A stretch of DNA of 64,000 nt from Acidobacteria bacterium Mor1 (lineage in GTDB: Bacteria; Acidobacteriota; Polarisedimenticolia; Polarisedimenticolales; Polarisedimenticolaceae). Positions within the stretch are counted from its first letter, which is position 1; each line of letters opens with the position of its first letter. This document shows, piece by piece, positions 18,049 to 26,941 of this stretch. The DNA lies in contig CP011806.1 in NCBI GenBank assembly GCA_001664505.1, positions 904,399-968,398 on the forward strand, in the 5' to 3' direction. Under the pieces are notes generated by a model. The model saw only the letters and a program-made list of their open reading frames with translations, did not search any database and was not told the DNA's origin. Made by a program: the position numbers and the translations under genes.

Positions 18049-18780
18049 CTAGTCGGTCCCCGTGTTCCCCCCGCCCTCGCGGGAAGCGCCACGGGATTCC
18101 CCCTGCAAAAGATCGGGTCGCTTGCGCCGGGTGGCCTCTTCAGCCCGTTCCCGCCGCCAGCGCTCGATCGCGCCATGATCTCCGGACTGCAGGACCTCCG
18201 GCACCTCGTACCCGCGATAGCGCGCGGGACGGGTATAGTGCGGATGCTCCAGCAACCCGTCGGAAAACGTATCGTCCTCTGCGGTCCCCTCCCGGCCGAG
18301 CACCCCCGGCACGAAACGCGAGACCACATCCATCAAAACCAGCGCCGGGAGCTCACCACCGGTGAGCACCATGTCGCCGATACTCAATTCCTCGTCGACC
18401 AGGGCCTCCCGGACCCTTTCGTCGACCCCTTCGTACCGTCCGCTCAGCAGCAGCACCCGGTCGAAATCGGCCAACTCTCGGGCAAACCCATGGTTCAGCT
18501 TGCGTCCCTGAGGCGAAAGAAGCAAGACCCGCTCGTTTTTGGCCGGATATTGCGTCCGAATCCACTCGATGGCGTCGAAAAAGGGCTCGGGCCTGAGCAC
18601 CATGCCCCCACCGCCGCCGTAGGGAGTATCGTCCACCTGCCGGTGGGGGCCCACCCCGAAGCGCCGGAGATCGTGGACCCGGAGGGCCACCTTTCCGTCG
18701 CGCCGGGCCCGGGCCAGAACCCCTCCCTCGAGGGCCCCGAAGAACATCGAGGGGAACAGAGTGACCACATCGAAGACCAT
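18049..18780 (-). CDS. trmD: tRNA (guanine-N1)-methyltransferase
   Basis: 243 residues. TrmD methylates G37 next to the anticodon in tRNAs reading CCN, CGG and CUN-type codons, preventing +1 frameshifts. The SPOUT trefoil-knot fold is supported by [37 protein letters not shown], and [19 protein letters not shown]. The substrate-binding region [16 protein letters not shown] follows. The ATG overlaps the rimM stop by one base (TGATG), so translation is coupled. The C-terminal tail after KRPDLL is Gly/Arg-rich and not conserved. Confidence 0.97.
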   Translation of the reverse strand: MVFDVVTLFPSMFFGALEGGVLARARRDGKVALRVHDLRRFGVGPHRQVDDTPYGGGGGMVLRPEPFFDAIEWIRTQYPAKNERVLLLSPQGRKLNHGFARELADFDRVLLLSGRYEGVDERVREALVDEELSIGDMVLTGGELPALVLMDVVSRFVPGVLGREGTAEDDTFSDGLLEHPHYTRPARYRGYEVPEVLQSGDHGAIERWRRERAEEATRRKRPDLLQGESRGASREGGGNTGTD

Positions 18781-19331
18781 CAGCCCTCCGAGGTGCCCGG
18801 CCGGTTCAACTCCCTCAGCCCTTCAGGCAATCTGACGCGGATCCTCCGCTGCTCCCGATCCACCTCCTCGACGATCTGATCCACCAGCGGAATCATCGTC
18901 TCGTCATCTCCGTCCATCACCACCAGCAGGTCGGCGCCGGCGGTCTCCACGACCCGCTCGACCCTGCCGACCGGACCGCTGGCGGCGTCCACCACCTCCA
19001 TCCCCTCGAGGAGACCATGGAAGTACTCCCCTTCAGGCAACGGCGGCAGCTCTGCCTCGGGAACCGACACCGTCGAGCCTCGCATCCGCGCGGCCCGGTC
19101 CGGGTCGTCGACCCCCTTGAGCTTCAGCACCAGCCGATCCTTGTAGGCGCGGCTGGCCTCGATCTCGTATCGCGTCCCGCCGTCGCGGGATCCCGCCGAG
19201 ACCCAGATCGCTTCGAGCTCGACCCAGCGCTCCGCAGGCGGCTCGCTCACTCGAACGGTGATCTCGCCGGTGTTGCCGCGGTGCCCCGCGACTCGGCCGA
19301 CGTCGTAGCGCTCCGCGGAGTCGCTATTCAA
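18780..19331 (-). CDS. rimM: 16S rRNA processing protein RimM
   Basis: 183 residues. RimM assists assembly of the 30S head by binding S19. The N-terminal domain has VGRVAGHRGNTGEITVRV and the C-terminal PRC-barrel has GEYFHGLLEGMEVVD, then DGDDETMIPLVDQIVEEVD. The start appears to be TTG at 19329-19331, because no ATG precedes the conserved YDVGRVAG segment. It overlaps the khpA stop by eight bases. Confidence 0.94.
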   Translation of the reverse strand: MNSDSAERYDVGRVAGHRGNTGEITVRVSEPPAERWVELEAIWVSAGSRDGGTRYEIEASRAYKDRLVLKLKGVDDPDRAARMRGSTVSVPEAELPPLPEGEYFHGLLEGMEVVDAASGPVGRVERVVETAGADLLVVMDGDDETMIPLVDQIVEEVDREQRRIRVRLPEGLRELNRPGTSEG

Positions 19332-19554
19332 TGATCTCGAGCACGAAGCTCTTGTTCAGCCGGGCACCGGCGGTGGCCACGATCGTACGGATCGAGCGCG
19401 CCGTGCGTCCCTGCTTGCCGATCACCTTCCCGAGATCTTCCTCGGCCACCCGCAATTCGAGACGGGTCGAGTCGTCCTCCTCGGTCTCGGTCACCTCGAC
19501 ATCGTCGGGGTGATCGACCAGGGATTTCGCGATCAACTCGACCAGTTCCCTCAT
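19324..19554 (-). CDS. khpA: KH-domain RNA-binding protein KhpA
   Basis: 76 residues, the normal size of this YlqC/KhpA family. The KH motif is VIGKQGRTARSIRTIV, followed by a beta-strand ending VLEII. It binds RNA, usually with KhpB, and has been linked to cell elongation and small-RNA regulation in Gram-positives. The ATG at 19552-19554 overlaps the rpsP stop by one base. Its place between rpsP and rimM is the usual one in many phyla. Confidence 0.94.
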   Translation of the reverse strand: MRELVELIAKSLVDHPDDVEVTETEEDDSTRLELRVAEEDLGKVIGKQGRTARSIRTIVATAGARLNKSFVLEIIE

Positions 19555-19808
19555 CAGGCGGTCTTCGGAGCGGCCTTGCCGATCAGGCTCTTGACCGTAT
19601 CCGAGGGATGCGCACCCTTGCGGATCCACTCGTTGATCCGATCGACATCGAGCTCGACCCGCGCCGGTTCGGTCCCCGGGTCGTAGCAGCCGACAGTGTC
19701 CACGAAGCGACCGCGAGGGGTGCGCTGCGAGTCGGACACGACCACGCGGTAGAAGGGGGCCTTCTTGGAACCCATCCTTCTGAGACGAATCTTCAACACC
19801 TCAGTCAT
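19554..19808 (-). CDS. rpsP: Ribosomal protein bS16
   Basis: 84 residues. The conserved [18 protein letters not shown] core, [18 protein letters not shown] and the C-terminal [19 protein letters not shown] identify bS16, a 30S assembly protein. The ATG start gives the usual short N-terminus. It lies 65 bases after ffh in the same direction and overlaps khpA. Confidence 0.97.
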   Translation of the reverse strand: MTEVLKIRLRRMGSKKAPFYRVVVSDSQRTPRGRFVDTVGCYDPGTEPARVELDVDRINEWIRKGAHPSDTVKSLIGKAAPKTA

Positions 19809-19873
19809 CCTCCGGGCATCACGCCCAAGCCGGTGCTCCCCCGGGGAACACCTCCGAAACGCGGAAATATAGC

Positions 19874-21217
19874 CTATTTGCGGAAAAACGGCAGCTTCCC
19901 ACCGCCGCGGCGCCCCCCGCCCCGCTTTTTCTGGGTCTGGAGGGTCTTCATCATCTTCTTGATCTGGGCAAATTGCTTGAGCAAACGGTTGATTTCCTGG
20001 ACCGATTGCCCGGATCCACGGGCCACCCGCTTCTTGCGCTTCCCGTTGAGAATCTGGGGGTACTGGCGCTCCTTGGGGGTCATCGAGTCGACGATGGCGA
20101 TGACCCGGACCAGGGCGCCGGTGTCCAGATCGGCCTCCTTGACCGCCCCCATCCCCGGCAACATGCCCACCACGCTTGAGAGCGGCCCCATCTTGCGGAC
20201 CATCTTGAGCTGGTCCCGGAAGTCCTCGAGGTCGAAGGTGTTCTTGCGGAGCTTCTGCTCGAGTTTGACCGCCTCTTTCTCGTCGATGGTCTCCTCGGCC
20301 TTTTCGATCAGGGAGATCACGTCTCCCATGCCGAGGATGCGGCTGACCAGACGGTCGGGGTGGAAGGTCTCGAAATCGTCGGGACGCTCGCCGGTACCGA
20401 CGAACTTGATCGGCACGCCGGTCACGTGGCGGATCGAGAGCGCCGCACCACCCCGGGAGTCACCGTCGAGCTTGGTCAACACCGCGCCGGTCAGACCGAG
20501 CGCCTTGTGGAATTCGCCGGCGGAGCGCACGGCGTCCTGACCGGTCATCGAGTCGGCGACGAACAGGATCTCCTGAGGACCGAACTCCGCCTTGAGCCCG
20601 TCGAGCTCGGCCATCAACGTGTCGTCGATATGCAGGCGGCCGGCGGTATCGATCAACACCGTATCGAACCCGGACTTGCGCGCGGCGACCACCCCGTCCC
20701 TGGCGATCTCGAGGGGCGTGCGGCTGCCGTCGTGTTCGTACGCCTTGAGCCCGGCGGTCTCGGCCAGGCGCACCAACTGTTCGATCGCCGCCGGACGATA
20801 GATGTCGGCGGGGATCAGGTAGGGGTAGCGCCCCTGCTTCTTCAGCAGCTTGCCGAGCTTGACGGTGCTGGTGGTCTTGCCCGAGCCCTGAAGGCCGACC
20901 ATCATCACCACCGTCGGCGGCTTCGAAGCGAAGTCGAGCTTGGCGGCGCCTTCTCCACCGAGCAGCGTCAGCAATTCGTCGCGGACGATCTTGATGACCT
21001 GCTGCCCCGGGCTCAGACTCTGCAGCACCTCCTGGCCGAGAGCCTGCTCGCGCACCTTGGAGAGCAGCTCCTTGACCACGGCGATGTTGACGTCCGCCTC
21101 GAGGAGCGCCATGCGGATCTCACGCAGGCTCTCCTTGAGCACGGCCTCGCTGACCCGGCCCTGGCCGCGGAGCTTCTTGAATACGCCCTGGAGGCGTTCC
21201 GAGAGATTGTCGAGCAA
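19874..21217 (-). CDS. ffh: Signal recognition particle protein Ffh (SRP54)
   Basis: 447 residues. Ffh binds signal sequences and 4.5S RNA and targets nascent membrane proteins to FtsY. The N domain begins [15 protein letters not shown]. The G domain has [32 protein letters not shown] and [11 protein letters not shown]. The methionine-rich M domain has [15 protein letters not shown] and the RNA-binding [18 protein letters not shown] chose TTG at 21215-21217 because it restores the family N-terminus and a GGAG lies 7 bases upstream. The promoter at 21286-21314 would leave a start at 21274 almost leaderless. First gene of the ribosomal operon. Confidence 0.96.
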   Translation of the reverse strand: MLDNLSERLQGVFKKLRGQGRVSEAVLKESLREIRMALLEADVNIAVVKELLSKVREQALGQEVLQSLSPGQQVIKIVRDELLTLLGGEGAAKLDFASKPPTVVMMVGLQGSGKTTSTVKLGKLLKKQGRYPYLIPADIYRPAAIEQLVRLAETAGLKAYEHDGSRTPLEIARDGVVAARKSGFDTVLIDTAGRLHIDDTLMAELDGLKAEFGPQEILFVADSMTGQDAVRSAGEFHKALGLTGAVLTKLDGDSRGGAALSIRHVTGVPIKFVGTGERPDDFETFHPDRLVSRILGMGDVISLIEKAEETIDEKEAVKLEQKLRKNTFDLEDFRDQLKMVRKMGPLSSVVGMLPGMGAVKEADLDTGALVRVIAIVDSMTPKERQYPQILNGKRKKRVARGSGQSVQEINRLLKQFAQIKKMMKTLQTQKKRGGGRRGGGKLPFFRK

Positions 21218-21285
21218 GGTTGCGCTCCGCGAGGGATCATCGGGCACGGGGGCTACAGCGGCGTAGCTCCGCAAACAAAGTCGCG

Positions 21286-21314
21286 ATTATACAAAGGGTT
21301 AGAGGGAGCGTCCA
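21286..21314 (-). promoter_or_regulatory. Sigma-70 promoter of the ffh operon
   Basis: On the minus strand TGGACG (four of six to TTGACA) and a perfect TATAAT are separated by exactly 17 bases. Transcription should begin near 21279, leaving a leader of about 62 bases before the TTG start of ffh. It is the best promoter match seen in the window and fits an operon with strong demand. Confidence 0.72.
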
Positions 21315-21354
21315 GGGGCGCTCGTGAGACCGTGGGTAACCGCCGGACCGGGCC

Positions 21355-22584
21355 TCAGACCTCCTTGAGGAGGTGCCCCATCTTGTCCTTCTTGGTCTTC
21401 AGGTAGTCCCGGTTTTCGTCCACCGCCGGAAGCTCCAGGGGCACCCGCTCGACCAGTTCCAGCCCGTAGCCGTCCAGGGCCACGTACTTGAGCATGTTGT
21501 TGGTCAGGAGGCGCAGCCGGCGAATCCCCAGATCGTAGAGGATCTGCGCCCCGACGCCGTAGTCCCGGTGATCCGCCTTGAAGCCGAGGCTGAGGTTGGC
21601 CTCCACCGTATCCTGATTCTCGTCATCCTGGAGTTCGTAGGCCCGCAGCTTGTTGGCCAGCCCGATCCCCCGCCCCTCTTGCCTGAGGTAGAGAATCACG
21701 CCCTTGCCTTCGGCGGAGATCAGTTCCATCGCCCGCTGGAGTTGTGGGCCGCAATCGCAGCGCAGGGAGCCGAACACGTCGCCGGTCAGGCATTCGGAGT
21801 GCACCCGCACCAGGGTCGGTTCATCCGCCGTGGGTTCCCCCTTCACCAGGGCGACGTGGGTGCGGTTCTCGAGTTCGGTGTGGAACGCGTGGATCTTCCA
21901 CTCCCCGACCGCGGTGGGAAGGTCCGGCGAGGCGACCCGTTCCACCAGCCGCTCGGTGCCCATGCGATAGCGGATCAGGTCGGCGATGGCGAGCATGCGC
22001 AGACCGTGGGCCTTGGCGAATTCGATCAGGTCGGGAACCCGCGCCATGGTGCCGTCGGGGTTCATGATCTCGCAGACCACGGCCGCAGGCTTCAGACCCG
22101 CCATGCGGCAGAGGTCGACCGACGCCTCGGTGTGACCGGCCCGCTTCAGCACACCGCCCGGCGTTGCCCGCAACGGGAAGATGTGTCCGGGACGGGCCAG
22201 GTCGTCGGGGCGCGTGTTCTCGTCGACCGCCATGCGAATCGTCTGGGCGCGGTCCGCTGCGGAGATCCCGGTGGTGATGTCGTTGCGCGCCTCGATGGAA
22301 ACACAGAAAGCGGTGCCGCGGCGGGCGGTGTTGTCCTGGACCATGAGAGGGATCTGCAGCGCATCGAGACGCTCGGGGGTCAACGGCATGCAGATCAGTC
22401 CGCGGCAGTGGGTCGCCATGAAGTTGACCATGTCGGCGGTGACGTGCTCGGCGGCGAAGACGACATCCCCTTCGTTCTCCCGATCCTCGTCGTCGACGAC
22501 GATCACCATCTTGCCCGCAGCAAGGTCGGCGAGGGCGTCCTCCACCTTGTCGAAGGCGGCTTCCGAAGGCTTGTTCTCGCTCAT
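21355..22584 (-). CDS. ribBA: Bifunctional 3,4-dihydroxy-2-butanone-4-phosphate synthase / GTP cyclohydrolase II
   Basis: 409 residues, two riboflavin-pathway enzymes in one chain. Residues 1-205 are DHBP synthase with DDEDRENEGD, HCRGLICMPL, ITTGISAADRA and RAGHTEASVDL. Residues about 210-409 are GTP cyclohydrolase II, with the zinc cysteines in SECLTGDVFGSLRCDCGPQL and the GTP site YLRQEGRGIGLANKL. Both active sites look intact. The ATG overlaps the ribE stop by one base, so it is translated with ribD and ribE. No ribH is present in the window. Confidence 0.97.
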   Translation of the reverse strand: MSENKPSEAAFDKVEDALADLAAGKMVIVVDDEDRENEGDVVFAAEHVTADMVNFMATHCRGLICMPLTPERLDALQIPLMVQDNTARRGTAFCVSIEARNDITTGISAADRAQTIRMAVDENTRPDDLARPGHIFPLRATPGGVLKRAGHTEASVDLCRMAGLKPAAVVCEIMNPDGTMARVPDLIEFAKAHGLRMLAIADLIRYRMGTERLVERVASPDLPTAVGEWKIHAFHTELENRTHVALVKGEPTADEPTLVRVHSECLTGDVFGSLRCDCGPQLQRAMELISAEGKGVILYLRQEGRGIGLANKLRAYELQDDENQDTVEANLSLGFKADHRDYGVGAQILYDLGIRRLRLLTNNMLKYVALDGYGLELVERVPLELPAVDENRDYLKTKKDKMGHLLKEV

Positions 22585-23180
22585 CAGCGTCCCCTCTCGG
22601 ACAGCAGGTTTTCCATGTAGCGCGCCAGCAAGTCGACCTCGACGTTGACCGGGTTTCCCGGCTTGAGGTCGCCGAGGGTGGTCCGGGCCAGGGTCTCCGG
22701 AATCAGCGCCACCTCGAATCCGTAGGGACCGACCGCCGAGACCGTCAGCGAAACGCCCTGGAGCGTGACCGAACCCTTTGGAGCCAGATAGGGGCGCAAC
22801 TCACGACTCGATCTTACCCGGAGACGCCAATCGTCTCCACGGCTGCGCACCTCCGCCACCGGGCAGGTACCGTCGACGTGACCCTGGACAAGGTGCCCGC
22901 CGAGACGATCTCCCAGGCGCAGGGAGCGCTCGAGATTGACCCGGGACCCGGCCCGCAGGCCGCCGAGAGTCGTCTTGTCCAGCGTCTCCTGGACGGCGTC
23001 CGCGGAAAAAGAATCCTCACCGATCGCCGTCACCGTCAGACACGCGCCGTCGACCGCGATGCTCTCGCCGAGCACCAGTTCGGCCACCGGCAGGTCCGAA
23101 ACCACCGTCAGGCGTTTCGACCCACGGCCGGGACGCACCTCGCGAACCTTGCCCACGGTCTCGATCAATCCGGTGAACAT
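22584..23180 (-). CDS. ribE: Riboflavin synthase alpha chain
   Basis: 198 residues. It dismutates two molecules of 6,7-dimethyl-8-ribityllumazine to riboflavin. The start MFTGLIETVGKV is the family signature, and two lumazine-binding repeats follow: GACLTVTAIGEDSFSADAV with NLERSLRLGDRLGGHLVQGH, then GVSLTVSAVGPYGFEVALIP. It lies two bases after ribD and overlaps ribBA by one base. The order ribD-ribE-ribBA is a standard riboflavin operon. Confidence 0.96.
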   Translation of the reverse strand: MFTGLIETVGKVREVRPGRGSKRLTVVSDLPVAELVLGESIAVDGACLTVTAIGEDSFSADAVQETLDKTTLGGLRAGSRVNLERSLRLGDRLGGHLVQGHVDGTCPVAEVRSRGDDWRLRVRSSRELRPYLAPKGSVTLQGVSLTVSAVGPYGFEVALIPETLARTTLGDLKPGNPVNVEVDLLARYMENLLSERGR

Positions 23181-23182
23181 CG

Positions 23183-24307
23183 CTACTCCTCGCCCTGGAC
23201 CAACCGCCCGAGGGTCAAGAGATCCGGCCCCAGTGCAATGCGCCGGGTATCGGTCATGCGCCAGCCCGCGGCCGGACGGGAAACGGCCTGGCCGTCAACC
23301 AGCGGAGTCCCCCCGTCGCTGCCGATCAGAAGCGGCGCCTGGAACAGCGCCATCCGATCGGCCAGCCCCGCCTCGAGAAACCGCGCGACGGTCGCGCCGC
23401 CGCCCTCGACGAGCACCGACATCACCTGACGGGACAGCAGGTCCTCGAGCAGGCGGCGCAGATCCAACCCGTCTCCCGCTGCGGGCAACCCGATGACCGT
23501 GGCCAGGCCCTCGAAACGCTCCCGCCCGGTCTCCACTTCGGACTCCCGGGTGTAGAGCAAGACGGGGGCCGCCGATTCTCCCTGAAACAACTTCGCCCGG
23601 GGATCGAGATCCAGACGCGGCGCGATCACGGCGCGCAGGCGATGCGCTTCGACCCCGGGAAGGCGGACGGTCAAACTCGGGTCGTCGGCGCGCACCGTAC
23701 CGGCGCCGACCAGCACGGCGTCGTGGCGCATGCGAAGACGATGGGCGAACGCCCGGGCCAACGGGCCGGTGATCCACTGGGAAACACCGGCTTGCGCGGA
23801 AAGCATGCCGTCGAGCGATGCCCCCGCTTTGAGCGTGACCAACGGCCGGCCCTTCTCATGGGCCAGGCAGAACGCCTCGTTCAAGCGGCGGGCTTCCTCC
23901 TCGAGCAGTCCGACCTCGACCTCGATCCCGGCGTCGCGCAACCGCTGAAAACCACGGCCGTCGACCCGGGGATTCGGATCGACCATCGAGGCGACGACCC
24001 GGCGCACTCCGCTCTCGATCAGATGATCGGCGCAGGGAGGAGTGCGGCCGTGGTGCGCGCAGGGTTCGAGGTTGACGTAGGCGGTCGCGCCCCGGGCCCG
24101 CTCCCCCGCCTGGGCCAATGCGGCCGCCTCGGCGTGGGGCGAACCGGGCGCCCGATGAAATCCGGCGCCGACCACCTCGCCTGCGGCGTTTACGATCACG
24201 CAACCGACCCGCGGATTGGGACTGGTGGTTCCCTCGGCGATGGCGGCGAGGGCATGGGCTTGCTCCATGAAGCCCAGGTCGTCACCGGCGGAGCGAGGAT
24301 CGGCCAA
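23183..24307 (-). CDS. ribD: Bifunctional diaminohydroxyphosphoribosylaminopyrimidine deaminase / 5-amino-6-ribosylaminouracil reductase
   Basis: 374 residues. The N-terminal deaminase has the zinc motif HAEAAAL and PCAHHGRTPPC, after TTSPNPRVGCVIV. The C-terminal reductase has KAGASLDGMLS, DAVLVGAGTVRADDPSLTVR and LVEGGGATVARFLEAG. Together these carry out the second and third steps of riboflavin synthesis. I take TTG at 24305-24307 as start, six bases after ftsY; an ATG at 24268 would give a shorter but still plausible protein. No FMN riboswitch fits in the six-base gap. Confidence 0.95.
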   Translation of the reverse strand: MADPRSAGDDLGFMEQAHALAAIAEGTTSPNPRVGCVIVNAAGEVVGAGFHRAPGSPHAEAAALAQAGERARGATAYVNLEPCAHHGRTPPCADHLIESGVRRVVASMVDPNPRVDGRGFQRLRDAGIEVEVGLLEEEARRLNEAFCLAHEKGRPLVTLKAGASLDGMLSAQAGVSQWITGPLARAFAHRLRMRHDAVLVGAGTVRADDPSLTVRLPGVEAHRLRAVIAPRLDLDPRAKLFQGESAAPVLLYTRESEVETGRERFEGLATVIGLPAAGDGLDLRRLLEDLLSRQVMSVLVEGGGATVARFLEAGLADRMALFQAPLLIGSDGGTPLVDGQAVSRPAAGWRMTDTRRIALGPDLLTLGRLVQGEE

Positions 24308-24313
24308 TGCGCG

Positions 24314-25225
24314 CTACCCCAGAAGACTGTCGACGAAACCGGGACGATCGAACTCCAACAGATCGTCCACCTGCTCGCCGACTCCGACGTAGCGAATCGG
24401 CACGCCGAGCTCCCGGTGGATGCTCAGCGCCACCCCGCCCTTGGCGGTCCCGTCGAGCTTGGTCAGCACCACGCCGGTCAACGCCGCGGCGCGGCTGAAC
24501 TCCTTGGCCTGGGTCAACCCGTTCTGCCCTGTAGTCGCGTCGACGACCAGCAGCACATCGTGGGGGGCGTCGGGAATGACCCGCGCCGCCACCCGGGCGA
24601 GCTTCCCCAGCTCGTTCATCAGGTTGCTCTTGGTGTGCAGCCGCCCCGCGGTATCGACCAGCACCAGATCGTTACCCCGGGCCTTGGCCGCCTCCAGCGC
24701 ATCGAACACCACCGACGAAGGGTCGGCGCCATGGTCCCGTTTGACCAGATCGACATCCGCCCGGGTGGCCCAGGTTTCGAGTTGCTCGATGGCGGCGGTA
24801 CGGAAGGTATCGGCGGCGACGACCATCACCTTGCGCCCCGCCGCGCGATGACGGGCGGCGAGCTTGCCCACCGAGGTGGTCTTGCCTCCGCCGTTGATCC
24901 CGACGACGAAACAGACCCGCGGCCCCGAAGGCGGGCCGGCGGGCTCCGGCACATCGGGAAGGCCGTTCATCAGCACGTCCTTGATGATCGAACGCAGGCC
25001 CTCGCCGTCGACCGCTTCCTTGCGGGCACGAGTACGCACCTCGTCGAGAACCTGCTCGGTCAGCAGCGGGCCGATATCTGCGGAGAGCATCGCCGCTTCG
25101 AGATCTTCGAGAGACTCCTCGTCGATCTTCTTGCGGCCGAGCATCGACTGGAACCCGGTGGAGATGCTCTCACGGGTTCGGCTGAGGCCCTGGGCCAGTT
25201 TCTTGCGGAGAGATGCGAAAGCCAT
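24314..25225 (-). CDS. ftsY: Signal recognition particle receptor FtsY
   Basis: 303 residues, the compact form lacking the acidic A domain of E. coli FtsY. The N domain is at about 1-90. The G domain has GINGGGKTTSVGKLA, DTFRTAAIEQLETW, DTAGRLHTKSNLM, LTKLDGTAKGG and GVGEQVDDLLEFD. It docks Ffh-ribosome complexes at the membrane. The start MAFASLRKKLAQGL is amphipathic, as needed for membrane contact. It lies 40 bases after the TPR lipoprotein gene and six before ribD. Confidence 0.97.
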   Translation of the reverse strand: MAFASLRKKLAQGLSRTRESISTGFQSMLGRKKIDEESLEDLEAAMLSADIGPLLTEQVLDEVRTRARKEAVDGEGLRSIIKDVLMNGLPDVPEPAGPPSGPRVCFVVGINGGGKTTSVGKLAARHRAAGRKVMVVAADTFRTAAIEQLETWATRADVDLVKRDHGADPSSVVFDALEAAKARGNDLVLVDTAGRLHTKSNLMNELGKLARVAARVIPDAPHDVLLVVDATTGQNGLTQAKEFSRAAALTGVVLTKLDGTAKGGVALSIHRELGVPIRYVGVGEQVDDLLEFDRPGFVDSLLG

Positions 25226-25265
25226 GGTGCTCGTCGTCCGTTCGTGCGGCGTGGCCGCGGGGGTC

Positions 25266-26075
25266 CTAGTGAAGTCCCTCGATCAAGGTATCCGACTGGG
25301 CGCAGGCGGGGCTGCCCGGGGCGATATCGCAAACCCGGCGCAGCTCTTCGCGCGCCTGCGACTGGCGGGACAACCGCAGCAACGCCGTCCCGAAACGGAG
25401 ATGGTACTCGGCTCGCATCGCCGCTGCCTTCAAGCCCTCGGCGTAGCCGGGACGGGCCACCTCGTACTCACGGGCCGCCTCTTCCAGCCGGTTGGTCCGA
25501 TCGAGAACCGAGGCCAGCTCGTAGTGGGCGTCGTAGTACTTGGGATCGATCTCCACCGCCTTACGGAACGCCTCCACCGCCTCCTGGGCCCGGCCCTGGG
25601 AGGAGTAGACGATCCCCAGATTGAGATAGACCTTCTCGGGCGTCGGGTATGCGCGGTCGGCCAACGCCTTCTGGAATGCTTCGATGGCCTGATCGTTCTT
25701 GCCCTGCTCGTGGTGCACGAGCCCGAGGGTGTTGTACGCATCGGTCAGGTAGGGATCGGCCTCCAGGGCCTTGCCCAGAGCTGCCTCGGCCTCGGCATGG
25801 CGGCCCGCGATCAACGCGACCTGTCCGTAGTAGCTGTAGACGCTGGCGTTCTGCGGATCGATCTCCGCCGCCTTGTCCAGCACGGTCAACGCGTCAGGCA
25901 ACCTGCCTGCGTTGACCAGGGACTGGGCTTCCCGCACCAGATTGCCGACCCGGGTCGCCAGATCCAGTTGCGGCTCCGATTTCTTGGCGGCCCGACCACC
26001 ACCACAGGCGGCAGCGGTCAGAACCAGACAGATCAAAAGGGCCAGTGCCGCGGCGCGACGGATCCCGTAGCTCAC
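25266..26075 (-). CDS. TPR lipoprotein, PilW/PilF-like
   Basis: 269 residues. A signal peptide ends in LTAAAC with Cys near residue 24, so it is probably an outer-membrane or periplasmic lipoprotein. Five or more TPRs follow (for example SVYSYYGQVALIAGRHAEAE and VYLNLGIVYSSQGRAQEAVE). The pattern resembles PilW/PilF, the pilotin for secretin assembly of type IV pili, and pilT occurs elsewhere in the window; this is inference. GTG at 26075 is preferred because GGGAGG lies six bases upstream; TTG at 26081 would sit on the ribosome site. Confidence 0.85.
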   Translation of the reverse strand: MSYGIRRAAALALLICLVLTAAACGGGRAAKKSEPQLDLATRVGNLVREAQSLVNAGRLPDALTVLDKAAEIDPQNASVYSYYGQVALIAGRHAEAEAALGKALEADPYLTDAYNTLGLVHHEQGKNDQAIEAFQKALADRAYPTPEKVYLNLGIVYSSQGRAQEAVEAFRKAVEIDPKYYDAHYELASVLDRTNRLEEAAREYEVARPGYAEGLKAAAMRAEYHLRFGTALLRLSRQSQAREELRRVCDIAPGSPACAQSDTLIEGLH

Positions 26076-26155
26076 GTCCAACCTCCCCGGCCGCGGGAGG
26101 GTGTCCGGGATGGAGCGCCCCTCGCGACCGATTTCAGACTAACAGATGACCGGCC

Positions 26156-26941
26156 TCAGCCGCGGCCGAACAACCGCGAGAACAGAGAGGGCTTGGACCG
26201 GGCGCGCTTCAACTCGGGAAGGTCCGGTTCGTTGCCCTCTACGAAGGCCTTGGGCGCCGAGGTCACCATCGCCTGGGCGTATTCCTCGCCGACGATCTCG
26301 GCTGCGGTCAGCATCGCCTCCCGCATCAACGGCGGGCGCCCCCGGATATTGTGGGCGTCGGAAGCGATCACGTGTACCAGGCCCTTTTCCAGCAGCTCCC
26401 GGGAGTACTCGGCCGCCTCGCGACCGAAGGTCCCGAGGATGCTGCCGGTGGTGATCTGCCCCCAGGAACCCAGCCGCACCACCTCTTCGTAGCGCTTCGG
26501 ATCGTCCTGGAAATATCGGATCCGCTCCGGATGAGCAAACAGCGGAATGATGCCGGCAAGCTTGAGCTGGAAGATCACGTTCTCCAGGTCGACGGGGTAC
26601 TGGCTGAGGGACAGCTCGAGCAGCAACGTCTTGCCGTTGTTGGCCAGGGTCGTCGCCCTGCCGTCTGCGATCCGGTCGACCAGGTCGGGACAGAGATGGA
26701 CCTCGGCACCCGGAAGCAGATCGATGCCCACCTCCTCGGCCTTGAACCGCTCCCGCACCTTCTCCACCAGTTCGAGGATCCCCGGCCGCTCGTTGACGTA
26801 GAACCCTTCGCGGTAGTGCGGCGTGGCGACGATGGTCTTGACGCCGTCTCGTTCCGCCATCCGGCCGAACTCGACGCACTCCTCCATGTCGTTCACCCCG
26901 TCGTCGATGCCCGGGAGGATGTGGGTGTGCAGGTCGATCAT
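26156..26941 (-). CDS. PHP-family protein-tyrosine phosphatase (CpsB/YwqE-like)
   Basis: 261 residues. It begins MIDLHTHILPGIDDG, with the first metal-binding His pair, then ATPHYREGF, GAEVHL, LFAHPERI and VIASDAHN, the full set of PHP metal ligands. Such enzymes dephosphorylate bacterial tyrosine kinases that control capsule or exopolysaccharide export. No BY-kinase or Wzx/Wzy gene is nearby, so its partner is elsewhere. The ATG overlaps the gpsA stop by four bases. The last 30 residues are basic and not conserved. Confidence 0.9.
   Translation of the reverse strand: MIDLHTHILPGIDDGVNDMEECVEFGRMAERDGVKTIVATPHYREGFYVNERPGILELVEKVRERFKAEEVGIDLLPGAEVHLCPDLVDRIADGRATTLANNGKTLLLELSLSQYPVDLENVIFQLKLAGIIPLFAHPERIRYFQDDPKRYEEVVRLGSWGQITTGSILGTFGREAAEYSRELLEKGLVHVIASDAHNIRGRPPLMREAMLTAAEIVGEEYAQAMVTSAPKAFVEGNEPDLPELKRARSKPSLFSRLFGRG

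Noticed and set aside
19874-21274. Longer Ffh start at 21274
   Set aside because: It would lie about five bases from the predicted transcription start and adds a non-conserved 19-residue extension; TTG at 21217 gives the family N-terminus.
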